Positions 1 to 5,468 of a DNA stretch of 11,766 nt are shown one piece after another. The notes below the pieces were generated by a model. The model was not told the DNA's origin, searched no databases, and was given only the letters and a program-made list of their open reading frames with translations. Within the stretch, counting starts at the first letter, position 1; every line of letters starts with the position of its first letter. This DNA is from an uncultured bacterium (GTDB lineage: Bacteria; Planctomycetota; Planctomycetia; Pirellulales; UBA1268): contig CALGAS010000187.1 of NCBI GenBank assembly GCA_937959175.1, positions 1-11,766 of the forward strand, given 5' to 3'. A program made the position numbers and the translations under genes.

Positions 1-412
1 GGCGCTGGGGCGGCTCTATCGGATCCGGGAGGGTTTTGGACCGGTCTCGATCGGGCGGCTGGCCCTCCTGGCCACGATCCCGATCGGGCTCGTGCTGTAT
101 CTGTCGCTCCGGCTCCCCTGGGCGATCAAGCGGTATCGGCTCACCAATCGCCGGGTGCGGGTGGAGCAGGGGATCAACCCCAAGGTCGTCCAGTTTGTCT
201 CGCTCGATGGGTTTGACTCCGTCGAGGTCGAGGTCAGCCCCGGCCAGGAGTGGTATGCCGCCGGCGATCTGATCTTTCGCCGCGGCCAGATCGAGACACT
301 CCGGCTGCCCGGTGTGAGCCGGCCGGAGTCCTTTCGCCGCGTCTGCCTCGAGGCCCGCCAGGCCTACGTCGGGGCGGCTCAATTTCAGCCGCAGCCGGTC
401 GCGGTCGGATAG
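1..412 (+). CDS. Bacterial PH-like domain membrane protein, 5' end outside window
   Basis: The open frame begins before the window (first full codon at base 2) and stops with TAG at 410-412, leaving 136 visible codons. A hydrophobic stretch (about residues 21-37 of the visible part, ending LVLYLSL) is followed by RYRLTNRRVRVEQG and a beta-rich segment, VVQFVSLDGFDSVEVEV. That is the usual pattern of bacterial PH-like (bPH2/DUF304, YdbS/YdbT-type) proteins, in which the domain follows a transmembrane segment at the inner membrane. The family's molecular role is poorly defined and I infer none. A GTG at 92 could start a 106-residue protein, but the upstream frame is open and encodes the membrane segment, so the longer reading is preferred. 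It converges on the aldo/keto reductase gene with a 26-bp gap. No terminator hairpin is visible in that gap. Confidence 0.72.
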   Translation, partial: ALGRLYRIREGFGPVSIGRLALLATIPIGLVLYLSLRLPWAIKRYRLTNRRVRVEQGINPKVVQFVSLDGFDSVEVEVSPGQEWYAAGDLIFRRGQIETLRLPGVSRPESFRRVCLEARQAYVGAAQFQPQPVAVG

Positions 413-438
413 CCGCTGGCTGGCTGATCTCCTCGGCC

Positions 439-1476
439 TCAGACCGCCCGCCGGCCAGCGACGGGTCCGCGGGCCAGGATGGCAGCCCGAATCTGGCGAC
501 GGGCTTCTTCGTCAAGATCGCAGGCCAGGGCCCGGGCGTTCTCGGCCACCTGCTCCGGACTCGTTGCCCCGAACAGGACGCTCGTGATCCCGGGCTGCTC
601 GGCCGTCCAGGCCAGCACGAGATCGGGCAGGCGTACGGGCTCGCAGCCCGCCCCGGCAGCTTCGGCGCGGGAGGCCAGGCCGGCGGCGATCGTGCGGAGG
701 GCGTCGACAAACTCGAGATTCCTGGCGAACTCCTCCCCCTGGAACATCGGGTACTTGTGGCGGCTGTCGCTGGTCGGGAAGGTCTGTCCGCGGTGCATCC
801 GGCCCGCCAGCAGGCCCTTCATCAACGGCCAGTAGACGATCATCGCGACGCCCTTGGCGGTGCACCAGGGAAGGATTTCCCGCTCGATCTCCTGCTGCAG
901 CATGTTGAAGTGCATCTGGCAGGCGGCCAGCGGGCACTCGGCCGCAAACCGCCGCAGCTGGTCGCAGCTGGCATTGGAAAGCCCGATCGCCCGGGCCTTG
1001 CCGGCCTCGAGCAGTCGCCGCAGCTCGCCGGCCGATTCCTCGATCGGGACAGCAGGATCGGGGGCGTGGAGGTAGAGGAGGTCGAGCCGGTCGGTGCCCA
1101 GCCGGGCCAGGCTTTCTTCCACCTCGGACCGAATCCGCTCCGGCCGGCCGTCGACCACCTGGCGGCGGGGCGGGTCGCGGGAGGCGTCGGCCTCCCAGTG
1201 AATGCCGCACTTGCCGGCGATCACGACGCCCTCCCGGGCTGCCGGGCCAATCGCGGCAAGGGCCGCCCGGATCGCCTGCTCGCTCTCGCCGTGCTGCCCG
1301 TAGCAGTAGGCCGTGTCGAGATGGCTGATCCCGGCCTCCACCGCCGCCTGCACCGTCGCTACGGCCGCCTCGCGGGTGACGCCGGCCCGGGTCATGCCAG
1401 CCAGCGGCCAGCAGCCGAGACCCAGCGGGCCGACGAAGACGGGTGATGAGCCGAGCGGGCGCGGGGTGGTGTTCAT
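439..1476 (-). CDS. Aldo/keto reductase
   Basis: A 345-residue NAD(P)H-dependent oxidoreductase of the AKR superfamily with a TIM-barrel fold; substrate unknown. The catalytic tetrad is readable: D54 and Y59 in LDTAYCYG, K89 in IAGKCG, and H137 in YLHAPD. The later motifs AIGLSN and GATSPEQVAENA match the barrel and cofactor-binding end of the family. Length is usual for the group. The ATG (1474-1476) overlaps the TGA of the upstream hydrolase gene as ATGA, and there is no Shine-Dalgarno sequence before it, so translation is probably coupled to the hydrolase. It is the last gene of the hemH-hydrolase-reductase run and ends 26 bp from the convergent PH-like gene. The same frame stays open far upstream, but that stretch only shadows the hydrolase in another frame. 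The family call is firm; specificity cannot be read. Confidence 0.9.
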   Translation of the reverse strand: MNTTPRPLGSSPVFVGPLGLGCWPLAGMTRAGVTREAAVATVQAAVEAGISHLDTAYCYGQHGESEQAIRAALAAIGPAAREGVVIAGKCGIHWEADASRDPPRRQVVDGRPERIRSEVEESLARLGTDRLDLLYLHAPDPAVPIEESAGELRRLLEAGKARAIGLSNASCDQLRRFAAECPLAACQMHFNMLQQEIEREILPWCTAKGVAMIVYWPLMKGLLAGRMHRGQTFPTSDSRHKYPMFQGEEFARNLEFVDALRTIAAGLASRAEAAGAGCEPVRLPDLVLAWTAEQPGITSVLFGATSPEQVAENARALACDLDEEARRQIRAAILARGPVAGRRAV

Positions 1477-2159
1477 GGTCGCGTTGAAGGGGGACAGTCC
1501 CCTGCGGGGACAGTCCCCGGGACAACCGGGAACTCGCCCGTCGCCAGGAACTCTGCCACCAGGTCGGCCGTTTCCGGGCGGAAGAGCAGGCCGGTATGCC
1601 AGGTAGGCAGGGTCACGTGGGCATGGGGGCCGTCGGGATGGGTGCTCTCCGCCGAAACGAGCGCGTCGTGGGCCGCGGCAATCACGCCGACCTCCACTCC
1701 GGAGGGCATCGGCAGGGTGTTGACGAGGCTGTCGGCCGCGGTGGAGAGTTCGGCGACGGGCTTGAGCAGTTTGCCAAACGTGCCAGCGGTCGCTCGGGCC
1801 ACGAACGAGCCGCGGTTCGGCGAGGCAAGCATCACGAACCGACCGAGCTTGGCCGGGCGGCTGCGGTCGAGGGCGACCCGGCCGATGATGCCTCCCATGC
1901 TGTGGCCCACGACATGCAGCCGGTCGATCCGGGGATCGGCGTCGAGGATGGCGAGTTCCCGAGCAAACCGCTCGGCATGCACGAGCAGGGAACAATGCAT
2001 GTTCCAATAGCCCCAGGAGTCCGTCTGATAGCCGTGTCGCCGCAGCCGGCGGGCGAGCGGCGAGAGCATGTATTTGTTGGCGAGGAACCCGTGCACGAGG
2101 ACCACGCACTCCCGCGGGTGTTCCGGGCTCGCGGCGGCGTCGAAGCGAACGGAGGGCAT
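1473..2159 (-). CDS. Alpha/beta hydrolase, lipase/esterase-like
   Basis: A 228-residue alpha/beta hydrolase. The oxyanion-hole motif VLVHGF is at residues 20-25, the nucleophile elbow GHSMGG puts Ser87 in place, Asp165 (AAAHDALV) is the likely acid, and His188 (TWHTGLLF) the likely base. The form resembles triacylglycerol lipase or PGAP1-like hydrolases (HGF, GHSMGG, then ASPNRGS). No signal peptide is visible, so a cytoplasmic enzyme is likely; the substrate is unknown. The ATG at 2157-2159 follows hemH by 14 bp, with AAAGG 6 nt upstream as a possible ribosome binding site. The last 15 or so residues (about 214-228, rich in Pro and Gly) lie beyond the catalytic fold. Residues 214-224 are encoded by the tandem GGGGACAGTCCCC repeat, so this tail looks acquired. 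Its TGA overlaps the start of the reductase gene. Confidence 0.87.
   Translation of the reverse strand: MPSVRFDAAASPEHPRECVVLVHGFLANKYMLSPLARRLRRHGYQTDSWGYWNMHCSLLVHAERFARELAILDADPRIDRLHVVGHSMGGIIGRVALDRSRPAKLGRFVMLASPNRGSFVARATAGTFGKLLKPVAELSTAADSLVNTLPMPSGVEVGVIAAAHDALVSAESTHPDGPHAHVTLPTWHTGLLFRPETADLVAEFLATGEFPVVPGTVPAGDCPPSTRP
1489..1518. repeat. Two tandem GGGGACAGTCCCC palindromes
   Basis: Two copies of the 13-mer GGGGACAGTCCCC (1490-1502 and 1506-1518) are separated by TGC. Each copy is an inverted repeat with 6-bp arms around a central A. They lie inside the hydrolase 3' coding end, just upstream of the reductase start. The core is close to the GGGGACATCCCC core in the arms of the element at 3297-3385. 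I infer a common REP-like family. Confidence 0.7.
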
Positions 2160-2173
2160 CGGGGCCTTTCGCC

Positions 2174-3253
2174 TCAGGCGGGGCGGCCGCCGCCTGCCGC
2201 GGCTGGCCGGCCGGCGGCCGCCGGCCGCCGTGGCGCCGGGCAGCAGTCGAGCGGGCAGACATCGTGGCTGGCCGGCAGATTGCCCAGGGCAGGACGATCG
2301 GGCAGATCCCAGGTTCGCTCGGCGATCAGGTCGCGAACCATCGCGACAAACTCCGGATCGGTTCCGACGGTGGCCGCCCGCACCATCTCGACGCCAAGCT
2401 CACCGCAGAGGTCGACCGCCTCGGTGTCGAGGTCGTAGAGAACCTCCATGTGGTCGGAGATGAAGCCAATCGGGGCGATCACGACCTGCCGGCAGCCGGC
2501 GGCGTGACGCTGGCGGATCTCGTCGCAGATGTCGGGCTCGAGCCAGGGCTGGCTGGGGGGGCCGCTGCGACTCTGGTAGACGAGCTTCCAGTCGGTGACA
2601 CCGGCCGCTTCCGCGACCAGTCGGCACGATTCCTCAAGCTGGAGGACATACTTTGACGTATCGGCCATCGACATCGGAATGCTGTGGGCCGTGAAGAGCA
2701 CGGGCACCTGGCCGCGGTCGGCTTCAGGAAACCGTTCGACCGCCGCTCGCACGTTGCGGCCCATCGGGCCCACGAAGCCGGGGTGATTAAAAAAGACCCG
2801 AATCTTGTCGACCTGGGGCGCCCGCTCGCCGAGCGGTTCCGCGGCTGCGGCGATGTTTTCCCGGTACTGCCGACAGCCCGAGTAGCAACTGAAGCCGCTG
2901 GTGACAAACGCGATCGCTCGCTTGACGCCCGCGTCGGCCATCTCGCGGAGCGTGTCGGTCAGGAGCGGATGCCAGTTGCGGTTGCCCCAGTAGACCGGCA
3001 GCGATGGCCCCCGCCGGTCAAGCTCCTCCCGCAGTGCTGCCATCAAGGCCTTGTTTTGCTCGTTGATCGGGCTCTTGCCCCCGAAGTGATGGTAATGCTC
3101 GGCCACCTCGAGCATCCGTTCACGGGGAACGTTGCGACCCCGGAGCACGTTTTCGAGAAACGGCATCACGTCAGCAGAGCCGTCTGGGCCGCCAAACGAA
3201 ACGAACAGCACGGCGTCGTAGTTCGAAGGACGATCGGAGTCGGCGGTGTTCAC
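2174..3253 (-). CDS. hemH: Ferrochelatase
   Basis: Inserts ferrous iron into a porphyrin near the end of heme synthesis; whether the substrate is protoporphyrin or coproporphyrin cannot be told here. The 359-residue reading starts at GTG 3251-3253. Family marks: VLFVSFGGPDG near residues 16-25, GGKSPINEQN at 58-67, SGFSCYSGCRQYREN at 119-133, the active-site His190 in FTAHSIP, and the catalytic Glu270 in SDHMEVLYDLD. Cys127, with Cys333, Cys337 and Cys338 in VCPLDCC near the C-terminus, could bind a [2Fe-2S] cluster as in several ferrochelatases. A Pro/Ala/Gly/Arg-rich tail follows. Two ATGs upstream (at 3310 and 3331) are in frame but lie in the repeat element, while AGGAAGG sits 10 nt before the GTG, so the shorter start is chosen. 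It is the first gene of the run. No convincing promoter is visible, so readthrough from the tRNA/csrA side is possible. Confidence 0.95.
   Translation of the reverse strand: MNTADSDRPSNYDAVLFVSFGGPDGSADVMPFLENVLRGRNVPRERMLEVAEHYHHFGGKSPINEQNKALMAALREELDRRGPSLPVYWGNRNWHPLLTDTLREMADAGVKRAIAFVTSGFSCYSGCRQYRENIAAAAEPLGERAPQVDKIRVFFNHPGFVGPMGRNVRAAVERFPEADRGQVPVLFTAHSIPMSMADTSKYVLQLEESCRLVAEAAGVTDWKLVYQSRSGPPSQPWLEPDICDEIRQRHAAGCRQVVIAPIGFISDHMEVLYDLDTEAVDLCGELGVEMVRAATVGTDPEFVAMVRDLIAERTWDLPDRPALGNLPASHDVCPLDCCPAPRRPAAAGRPAAAGGGRPA
2177..2246 (-). repeat. GC-only low-complexity end of hemH
   Basis: This stretch is almost entirely G and C, built of short GGCCGG and GGCGGCC units that can fold on themselves. 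It encodes hemH residues from about 336 to the end, a PAAAGRPAAAGG-type tail after the last cysteines. It probably arose by slippage in a dispensable tail. It could also fold into strong RNA hairpins just before the hydrolase gene. Confidence 0.5.
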
Positions 3254-3263
3254 AGAGCGAAGG

Positions 3264-3270
3264 CCTTCCT
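3264..3270 (-). promoter_or_regulatory. Ribosome binding site deciding the hemH start
   Basis: On the - strand, AGGAAGG lies 10 nt before the GTG at 3251-3253. The in-frame ATGs further upstream have no such site and fall within the inverted-repeat element, so this site favours the GTG start. Confidence 0.5.
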
Positions 3271-3296
3271 GCAAAGGTTCAACAAGATCAGCGGGC

Positions 3297-3385
3297 CAAA
3301 AAGGGGACATCCCCCTTTTCCAGGCCAGCACCCGCGATGCCCACCCAAAGCATTGTTTGAGGAAACGGGGGATGTCCCCTTTTTG
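3297..3385. mobile_element. MITE/REP-doublet-like element with 25-bp terminal inverted repeats
   Basis: The arms 3297-3321 and 3361-3385 are inverted copies matching at 24 of 25 positions; the single difference is T at 3316 in the left arm against G in the complement of the right arm. A 39-bp spacer separates them. Each arm is itself nearly palindromic (AAAAAGGGGACATCCCCC then a T run), so each can form a hairpin followed by Ts in either direction. This structure fits a non-autonomous REP/BIME or MITE moved by a transposase encoded elsewhere. There is no ORF and no clear target duplication. The right end is 2 bp from the 3' end of tRNA-Glu, and the element fills most of the 134-bp gap between that gene and hemH. 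The hairpins could also terminate tRNA transcription. Identity as a mobile element is inferred from structure only. Confidence 0.68.
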
Positions 3386-3387
3386 AC

Positions 3388-3460
3388 TGACCCCACGGGG
3401 ATTCGAACCCCGGTTCCCGCCGTGAAAGGGCGGTGTCCTAGGCCTCTAGACGATGGGGCC
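3388..3460 (-). tRNA. tRNA-Glu (anticodon UUC)
   Basis: The - strand folds into a full cloverleaf. The acceptor stem GGCCCCA pairs with TGGGGTC (one G-U pair), the anticodon stem CCGCC with GGCGG, and the T arm is CGGGG-TTCGAAT-CCCCG. The loop CTTTCAC gives anticodon TTC at 3424-3426, so it reads Glu codons GAA/GAG. The discriminator base is A and CCA is not encoded. It lies downstream of csrA and upstream of hemH on the same strand. Charged tRNA-Glu is also the precursor of heme in bacteria that use the C5 pathway. The repeat element begins 2 bp past its 3' end. Confidence 0.96.
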
Positions 3461-3490
3461 AATGGCATGGCCGCAGCGACGGCCCACCTG

Positions 3491-3540
3491 GCGGAACCCA
3501 TCATAGCCTGCCCTAGGGCGGCCGCGAAGCCGGGTTCCGC
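3491..3540. repeat. Inverted repeat between csrA and tRNA-Glu
   Basis: On the - strand GCGGAACCC (3540-3532) and GGGTTCCGC (3499-3491) are perfect 9-bp inverted copies. The 32-nt interior contains the self-complementary GCCCTAGGGC. It starts 38 bp after the csrA stop and could act as a stem-loop at the end of the csrA mRNA or in the tRNA leader. There is no T run, so it is not a classic terminator. Confidence 0.5.
3500..3505 (-). promoter_or_regulatory. Possible -10 box for tRNA-Glu
   Basis: TATGAT on the - strand differs from TATAAT at one position and lies 39 bp before the tRNA. Seventeen bases upstream, TTCGCG is a poor -35 match (3 of 6). A stand-alone tRNA promoter is plausible, but readthrough from csrA fits equally well. 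Confidence 0.3.
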
Positions 3541-3578
3541 ACCACCGCGTCGAGAGGCCCATTTTGTCCAGTCGCGTC

Positions 3579-3827
3579 TCAGTCGAGATCGACAGCGGGT
3601 TCGGCGGTAGCCGGAGCGGCAGTTTCGGAATCGTCGGACGCTTCGAGCTGAACGTCCACAGGTTCGCCGCGGGCAATCGCCTCGAACACCTCGCGGCGGT
3701 GAACAGGCACCTCCTTGGGGGCCTCGACACCGAGCCTCACCTTGTCGCCGCGGATCTCGACCACGACGATCGTGATGTCGTTGTTGATGACGATGCTTTC
3801 GTCTTTTTTCCGCGACAGTACGAGCAT
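3579..3827 (-). CDS. csrA: Carbon storage regulator, translational regulator CsrA
   Basis: A small RNA-binding dimer that binds GGA motifs in mRNA leaders and represses or stabilises the message. The 82-residue product starts MLVLSRKKDESIVI, the family signature, and keeps the RNA-contact residues Leu4, Arg6 and Arg44 (VHRREV). The core ends near residue 61; an acidic Ala/Glu/Asp/Thr-rich tail of about 20 residues follows, longer than in the roughly 61-residue E. coli protein. The ATG (3825-3827) has AGGGA 7 nt upstream. In many bacteria csrA lies next to fliW or flagellar genes; here it lies between a tRNA and the divergent nuo operon, so context gives no target. A good promoter and two CAGGGAA motifs upstream suggest self-regulation. 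Confidence 0.97.
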   Translation of the reverse strand: MLVLSRKKDESIVINNDITIVVVEIRGDKVRLGVEAPKEVPVHRREVFEAIARGEPVDVQLEASDDSETAAPATAEPAVDLD

Positions 3828-3833
3828 GAGCCA

Positions 3834-3840
3834 TTCCCTG
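3834..3840 (-). promoter_or_regulatory. csrA ribosome binding site overlapping a CsrA-type GGA motif
   Basis: CAGGGAATGG on the - strand contains the Shine-Dalgarno sequence of csrA and also resembles the CsrA target consensus (ACARGGAUGU). Binding here would block the gene's own translation. Inference from sequence only. Confidence 0.45.
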
Positions 3841-3882
3841 GCGGGCTACGGGGCGGATCGGGCGGGATCAAAACCCTTTACC

Positions 3883-3889
3883 TTCCCTG
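3883..3889 (-). promoter_or_regulatory. Second CAGGGAA motif in the csrA leader
   Basis: A second CAGGGAA (followed by GG) lies 49 bp upstream of the first, at about the predicted transcription start. Two GGA motifs at this kind of distance are typical of CsrA-dimer bridging sites. It may fall partly outside the transcript if the start is further downstream. Confidence 0.3.
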
Positions 3890-3890
3890 A

Positions 3891-3918
3891 AGTGTAAAGA
3901 TTTCCAGGCTTCCGTCAA
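3891..3918 (-). promoter_or_regulatory. Sigma70-like promoter of csrA
   Basis: On the - strand TTGACG (3918-3913, 5 of 6) and TACACT (3896-3891, 4 of 6) are spaced 16 bp apart. A start near 3884 would give a leader of roughly 57 nt. The 336-bp region 3828-4163 between csrA and nuoI contains this promoter, the nuo promoter, the dyad at 4098-4112 and a small inverted repeat (CACGG/CCGTG, 3939-3955). I see no further gene in it. Confidence 0.6.
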
Positions 3919-4056
3919 GCAAATCCCGGACCAAATTCCACGGGAAAATGCCGTGAATGCGTTGATTTTCCGGGTCTTTGAGGGAGCGAGACATTGGGGC
4001 CGTGTTGCGGACACTCGGTGGACGTGCCGCCAACTGCTGAGAGTCGAGAGGGTATC

Positions 4057-4084
4057 TTGTTGGCCGAGCACTCGCCCCTATACT
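4057..4084 (+). promoter_or_regulatory. Possible promoter of the nuo operon
   Basis: TTGTTG (4057-4062, 3 of 6) and TATACT (4079-4084, 5 of 6) are spaced 16 bp apart, 79 bp before the nuoI ATG. The predicted start near 4091 gives a leader of about 73 nt with no Shine-Dalgarno sequence before nuoI; instead it has a pyrimidine-rich run (CTTTCCTCCCTCC). Confidence 0.45.
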
Positions 4085-4097
4085 GCGAGGTCGGCGG

Positions 4098-4112
4098 TGA
4101 CACGTGGTGTCA
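4098..4112. promoter_or_regulatory. Perfect dyad TGACAC-GTG-GTGTCA, candidate operator
   Basis: Two 6-bp arms are exact inverted copies around GTG. The dyad lies about 14 bp downstream of the nuo -10 box, where a bound repressor would block transcription. It could equally form a 6-bp stem with a 3-nt loop in the leader RNA. No specific regulator is recognised from the sequence. Confidence 0.45.
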
Positions 4113-4163
4113 GCGATTCCCACCACGACAACTTTCCTCCCTCCGCAACCGTCCCAAATTCCT

Positions 4164-4691
4164 ATGCGAACCTGGTTGAGGAACTTGTTTTCCGCCATCA
4201 AGACGGTCGCCGATGGCATGGCCGTGACGCTGCGGGTTTTCAGCAAGACCTACGACCAGGAGCGGCGGACGTTCACCGAACATTACGAGTACCCGGAGTT
4301 GCCCGCGCCGGTGGCTGCCCGCTACCGGGGATTTCATCGCTACGACCTGACCACGTGCATCGCCTGCGACCAGTGCGCGAAAGCCTGTCCGGTCGACTGC
4401 ATCTACATTGGCAAGGAGCGGGTCGAGGGCGGCAAGGGCTTTCTGGTCAGCGGTTTTACGATCGACTATTCGAAGTGCATGTTTTGCGCGCTTTGTGTCG
4501 AGCCCTGTCCTGTCGACTGCATCTTCATGGGCTCGACCCTCGACCTCTCCTGCTACAGCCGTGACGGCACGATCGTTGACTTTGCCCGGCTGCCGGTGGA
4601 GGTGGCCTGGGGCCGATCGAGCCTCAACCCGACCGCTGTCGCCGCGTCCAAGACGATTGTGGAACCGGTCCACGGCGGCCCGAACCAGTAA
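4164..4691 (+). CDS. nuoI: NADH-quinone oxidoreductase subunit I (two [4Fe-4S] ferredoxin-like subunit)
   Basis: The peripheral-arm subunit that holds clusters N6a and N6b and carries electrons towards NuoB. The 175-residue product has two CxxCxxCxxxCP motifs, at Cys65/68/71/75 and Cys105/108/111/115. Each is followed by VDC, giving one more cysteine (79 and 119). An N-terminal amphipathic segment (residues 1-30) should lie on the membrane. ATG 4164 is chosen because the family typically begins with such a short helix; a GTG at 4104 would add 20 residues with no family likeness and would start inside the dyad. It is the first gene of this nuo run, whereas nuoI usually follows nuoH. It is 27 bp before nuoA. 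There is no Shine-Dalgarno sequence. Confidence 0.95.
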   Translation: MRTWLRNLFSAIKTVADGMAVTLRVFSKTYDQERRTFTEHYEYPELPAPVAARYRGFHRYDLTTCIACDQCAKACPVDCIYIGKERVEGGKGFLVSGFTIDYSKCMFCALCVEPCPVDCIFMGSTLDLSCYSRDGTIVDFARLPVEVAWGRSSLNPTAVAASKTIVEPVHGGPNQ

Positions 4692-4718
4692 TCCCACGGC
4701 CCGGTCATCCCGACAGGC

Positions 4719-5384
4719 ATGAATCTCACCGATCCCGTTGTCATCGCCGGCTTTGTGGCCTTGTTCGTGGCGGTTGGCGGCGCCTTTCTGGCCGTCAACC
4801 TCGTCGTCGGCTGGCTGGTTCGCCCTCGTCAGCCGAATGTCGAGAAACTCGAGGTCTATGAGTGTGGCGAGCCGACGATCGGTTCGAGCTTCGTGCAGTT
4901 TGACCTCCGCTTTTACGTGGTTGCCCTGCTGTTCATTATTTTCGACGTCGAGGTCGCCTTGTTTTTCCCATGGGCCACGGTGTTCGGGAAGGCCGTGGAA
5001 CTGACCGACCCAGCGCTGGCCACGGCCACGGCGGACGGTTCGCTGACGCCGGCGGCCAACGGTCTGATGCGGGAACTGGGCGTCAGCAGTCCGGCGCTGC
5101 CGCCGGTCGACGTGCTGCGTGAATCACTGGGGGAGAAGATTGCCTGGGCAACCGCCCGGGCTGAGGCGGCTGGCCGGTCGGCACCATCGCCGGAGCAGGC
5201 CCTCGGGGAGTATGCGGTGGCCGAAACGGGCGGGAACCTCGCTCGCACCGCCCTGGTCGACATGGCTGTTTTTTACGCGGTTCTGCTCGTCGGCTTCGCC
5301 TACGTCTGGTACCGCGGTGACCTCGATTGGGTCCGGGCCGTCTCCGCGGAACGGGCCGCCCAGCCTCCGGCGCGAGCTGCCTGA
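4719..5384 (+). CDS. nuoA: NADH-quinone oxidoreductase subunit A with a large insertion
   Basis: A three-helix membrane subunit next to the quinone chamber of complex I. Helix 1 spans about residues 7-34, helix 2 about 62-87, helix 3 about 179-198. The conserved loop YECGEP (Cys49) and FYVVALLFIIFDVE (Asp76, Glu78) identify it. At 221 residues it is much longer than the usual 120-150. The excess, about residues 91-174, lies between helices 2 and 3, is rich in Ala, Glu and Pro, has no membrane segment, and should face the periplasm by the family's topology. The downstream part (FYAVLLVGFAYVWYRGDLDW) is intact and in frame, so this is an insertion and not a frameshift or a fused extra gene. nuoB, which normally follows, is absent. 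Confidence 0.93.
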   Translation: MNLTDPVVIAGFVALFVAVGGAFLAVNLVVGWLVRPRQPNVEKLEVYECGEPTIGSSFVQFDLRFYVVALLFIIFDVEVALFFPWATVFGKAVELTDPALATATADGSLTPAANGLMRELGVSSPALPPVDVLRESLGEKIAWATARAEAAGRSAPSPEQALGEYAVAETGGNLARTALVDMAVFYAVLLVGFAYVWYRGDLDWVRAVSAERAAQPPARAA

Positions 5385-5394
5385 CCTGCCGGTT

Positions 5395-5412
5395 TGGAAT
5401 CCGGCGATTCCA
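5395..5412. repeat. Short hairpin in the nuoA-nuoC spacer
   Basis: TGGAATC and GATTCCA are perfect 7-bp inverted copies around the loop CGGC, 10 bp after the nuoA stop. No T run follows. It lies in the 84-bp spacer where nuoB would normally sit and overlaps the alternative TTG start of nuoC, which it argues against. Confidence 0.45.
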
Positions 5413-5468
5413 CCGTTCCAGCACAACTCACGTCCATTCCCCACCCGAGCACCCAGGCAGTTTTTTCG

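Noticed and set aside
250..1446. A 398-codon + strand frame opposite the aldo/keto reductase
   Set aside because: It overlaps the PH-like gene in another frame and lies antisense to an enzyme with a full catalytic tetrad; low-complexity shadow.
439..2262. A 607-codon - strand frame that would fuse extra sequence to the aldo/keto reductase
   Set aside because: The upstream 260 or so codons are an Arg/Pro/Ala-rich shadow of the hydrolase gene in another frame. The reductase begins naturally at the ATGA overlap.
3254..3331. ATG starts for hemH at 3310 or 3331
   Set aside because: They lie in the inverted-repeat element and would add repeat-encoded residues; a GTG at 3251-3253 has an upstream AGGAAGG and gives a normal N-terminus.
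3250..3834. A 194-codon - strand frame spanning csrA, tRNA-Glu and the repeat element
   Set aside because: It crosses a tRNA and csrA in another frame and has no domain; chance frame.
4104..4163. GTG at 4104 as the nuoI start
   Set aside because: The added residues (Thr/Pro-rich) are unlike NuoI, and the codon lies inside the leader dyad; ATG 4164 fits the family.
4356..4522. Extra cysteine after each ferredoxin motif in NuoI (CPVDC twice)
   Set aside because: It looked unusual at first, but as I recall E. coli NuoI has CPVGC in its first motif and cyanobacterial/plastid NdhI has a cysteine at the matching place in the second, so it is normal family variation.
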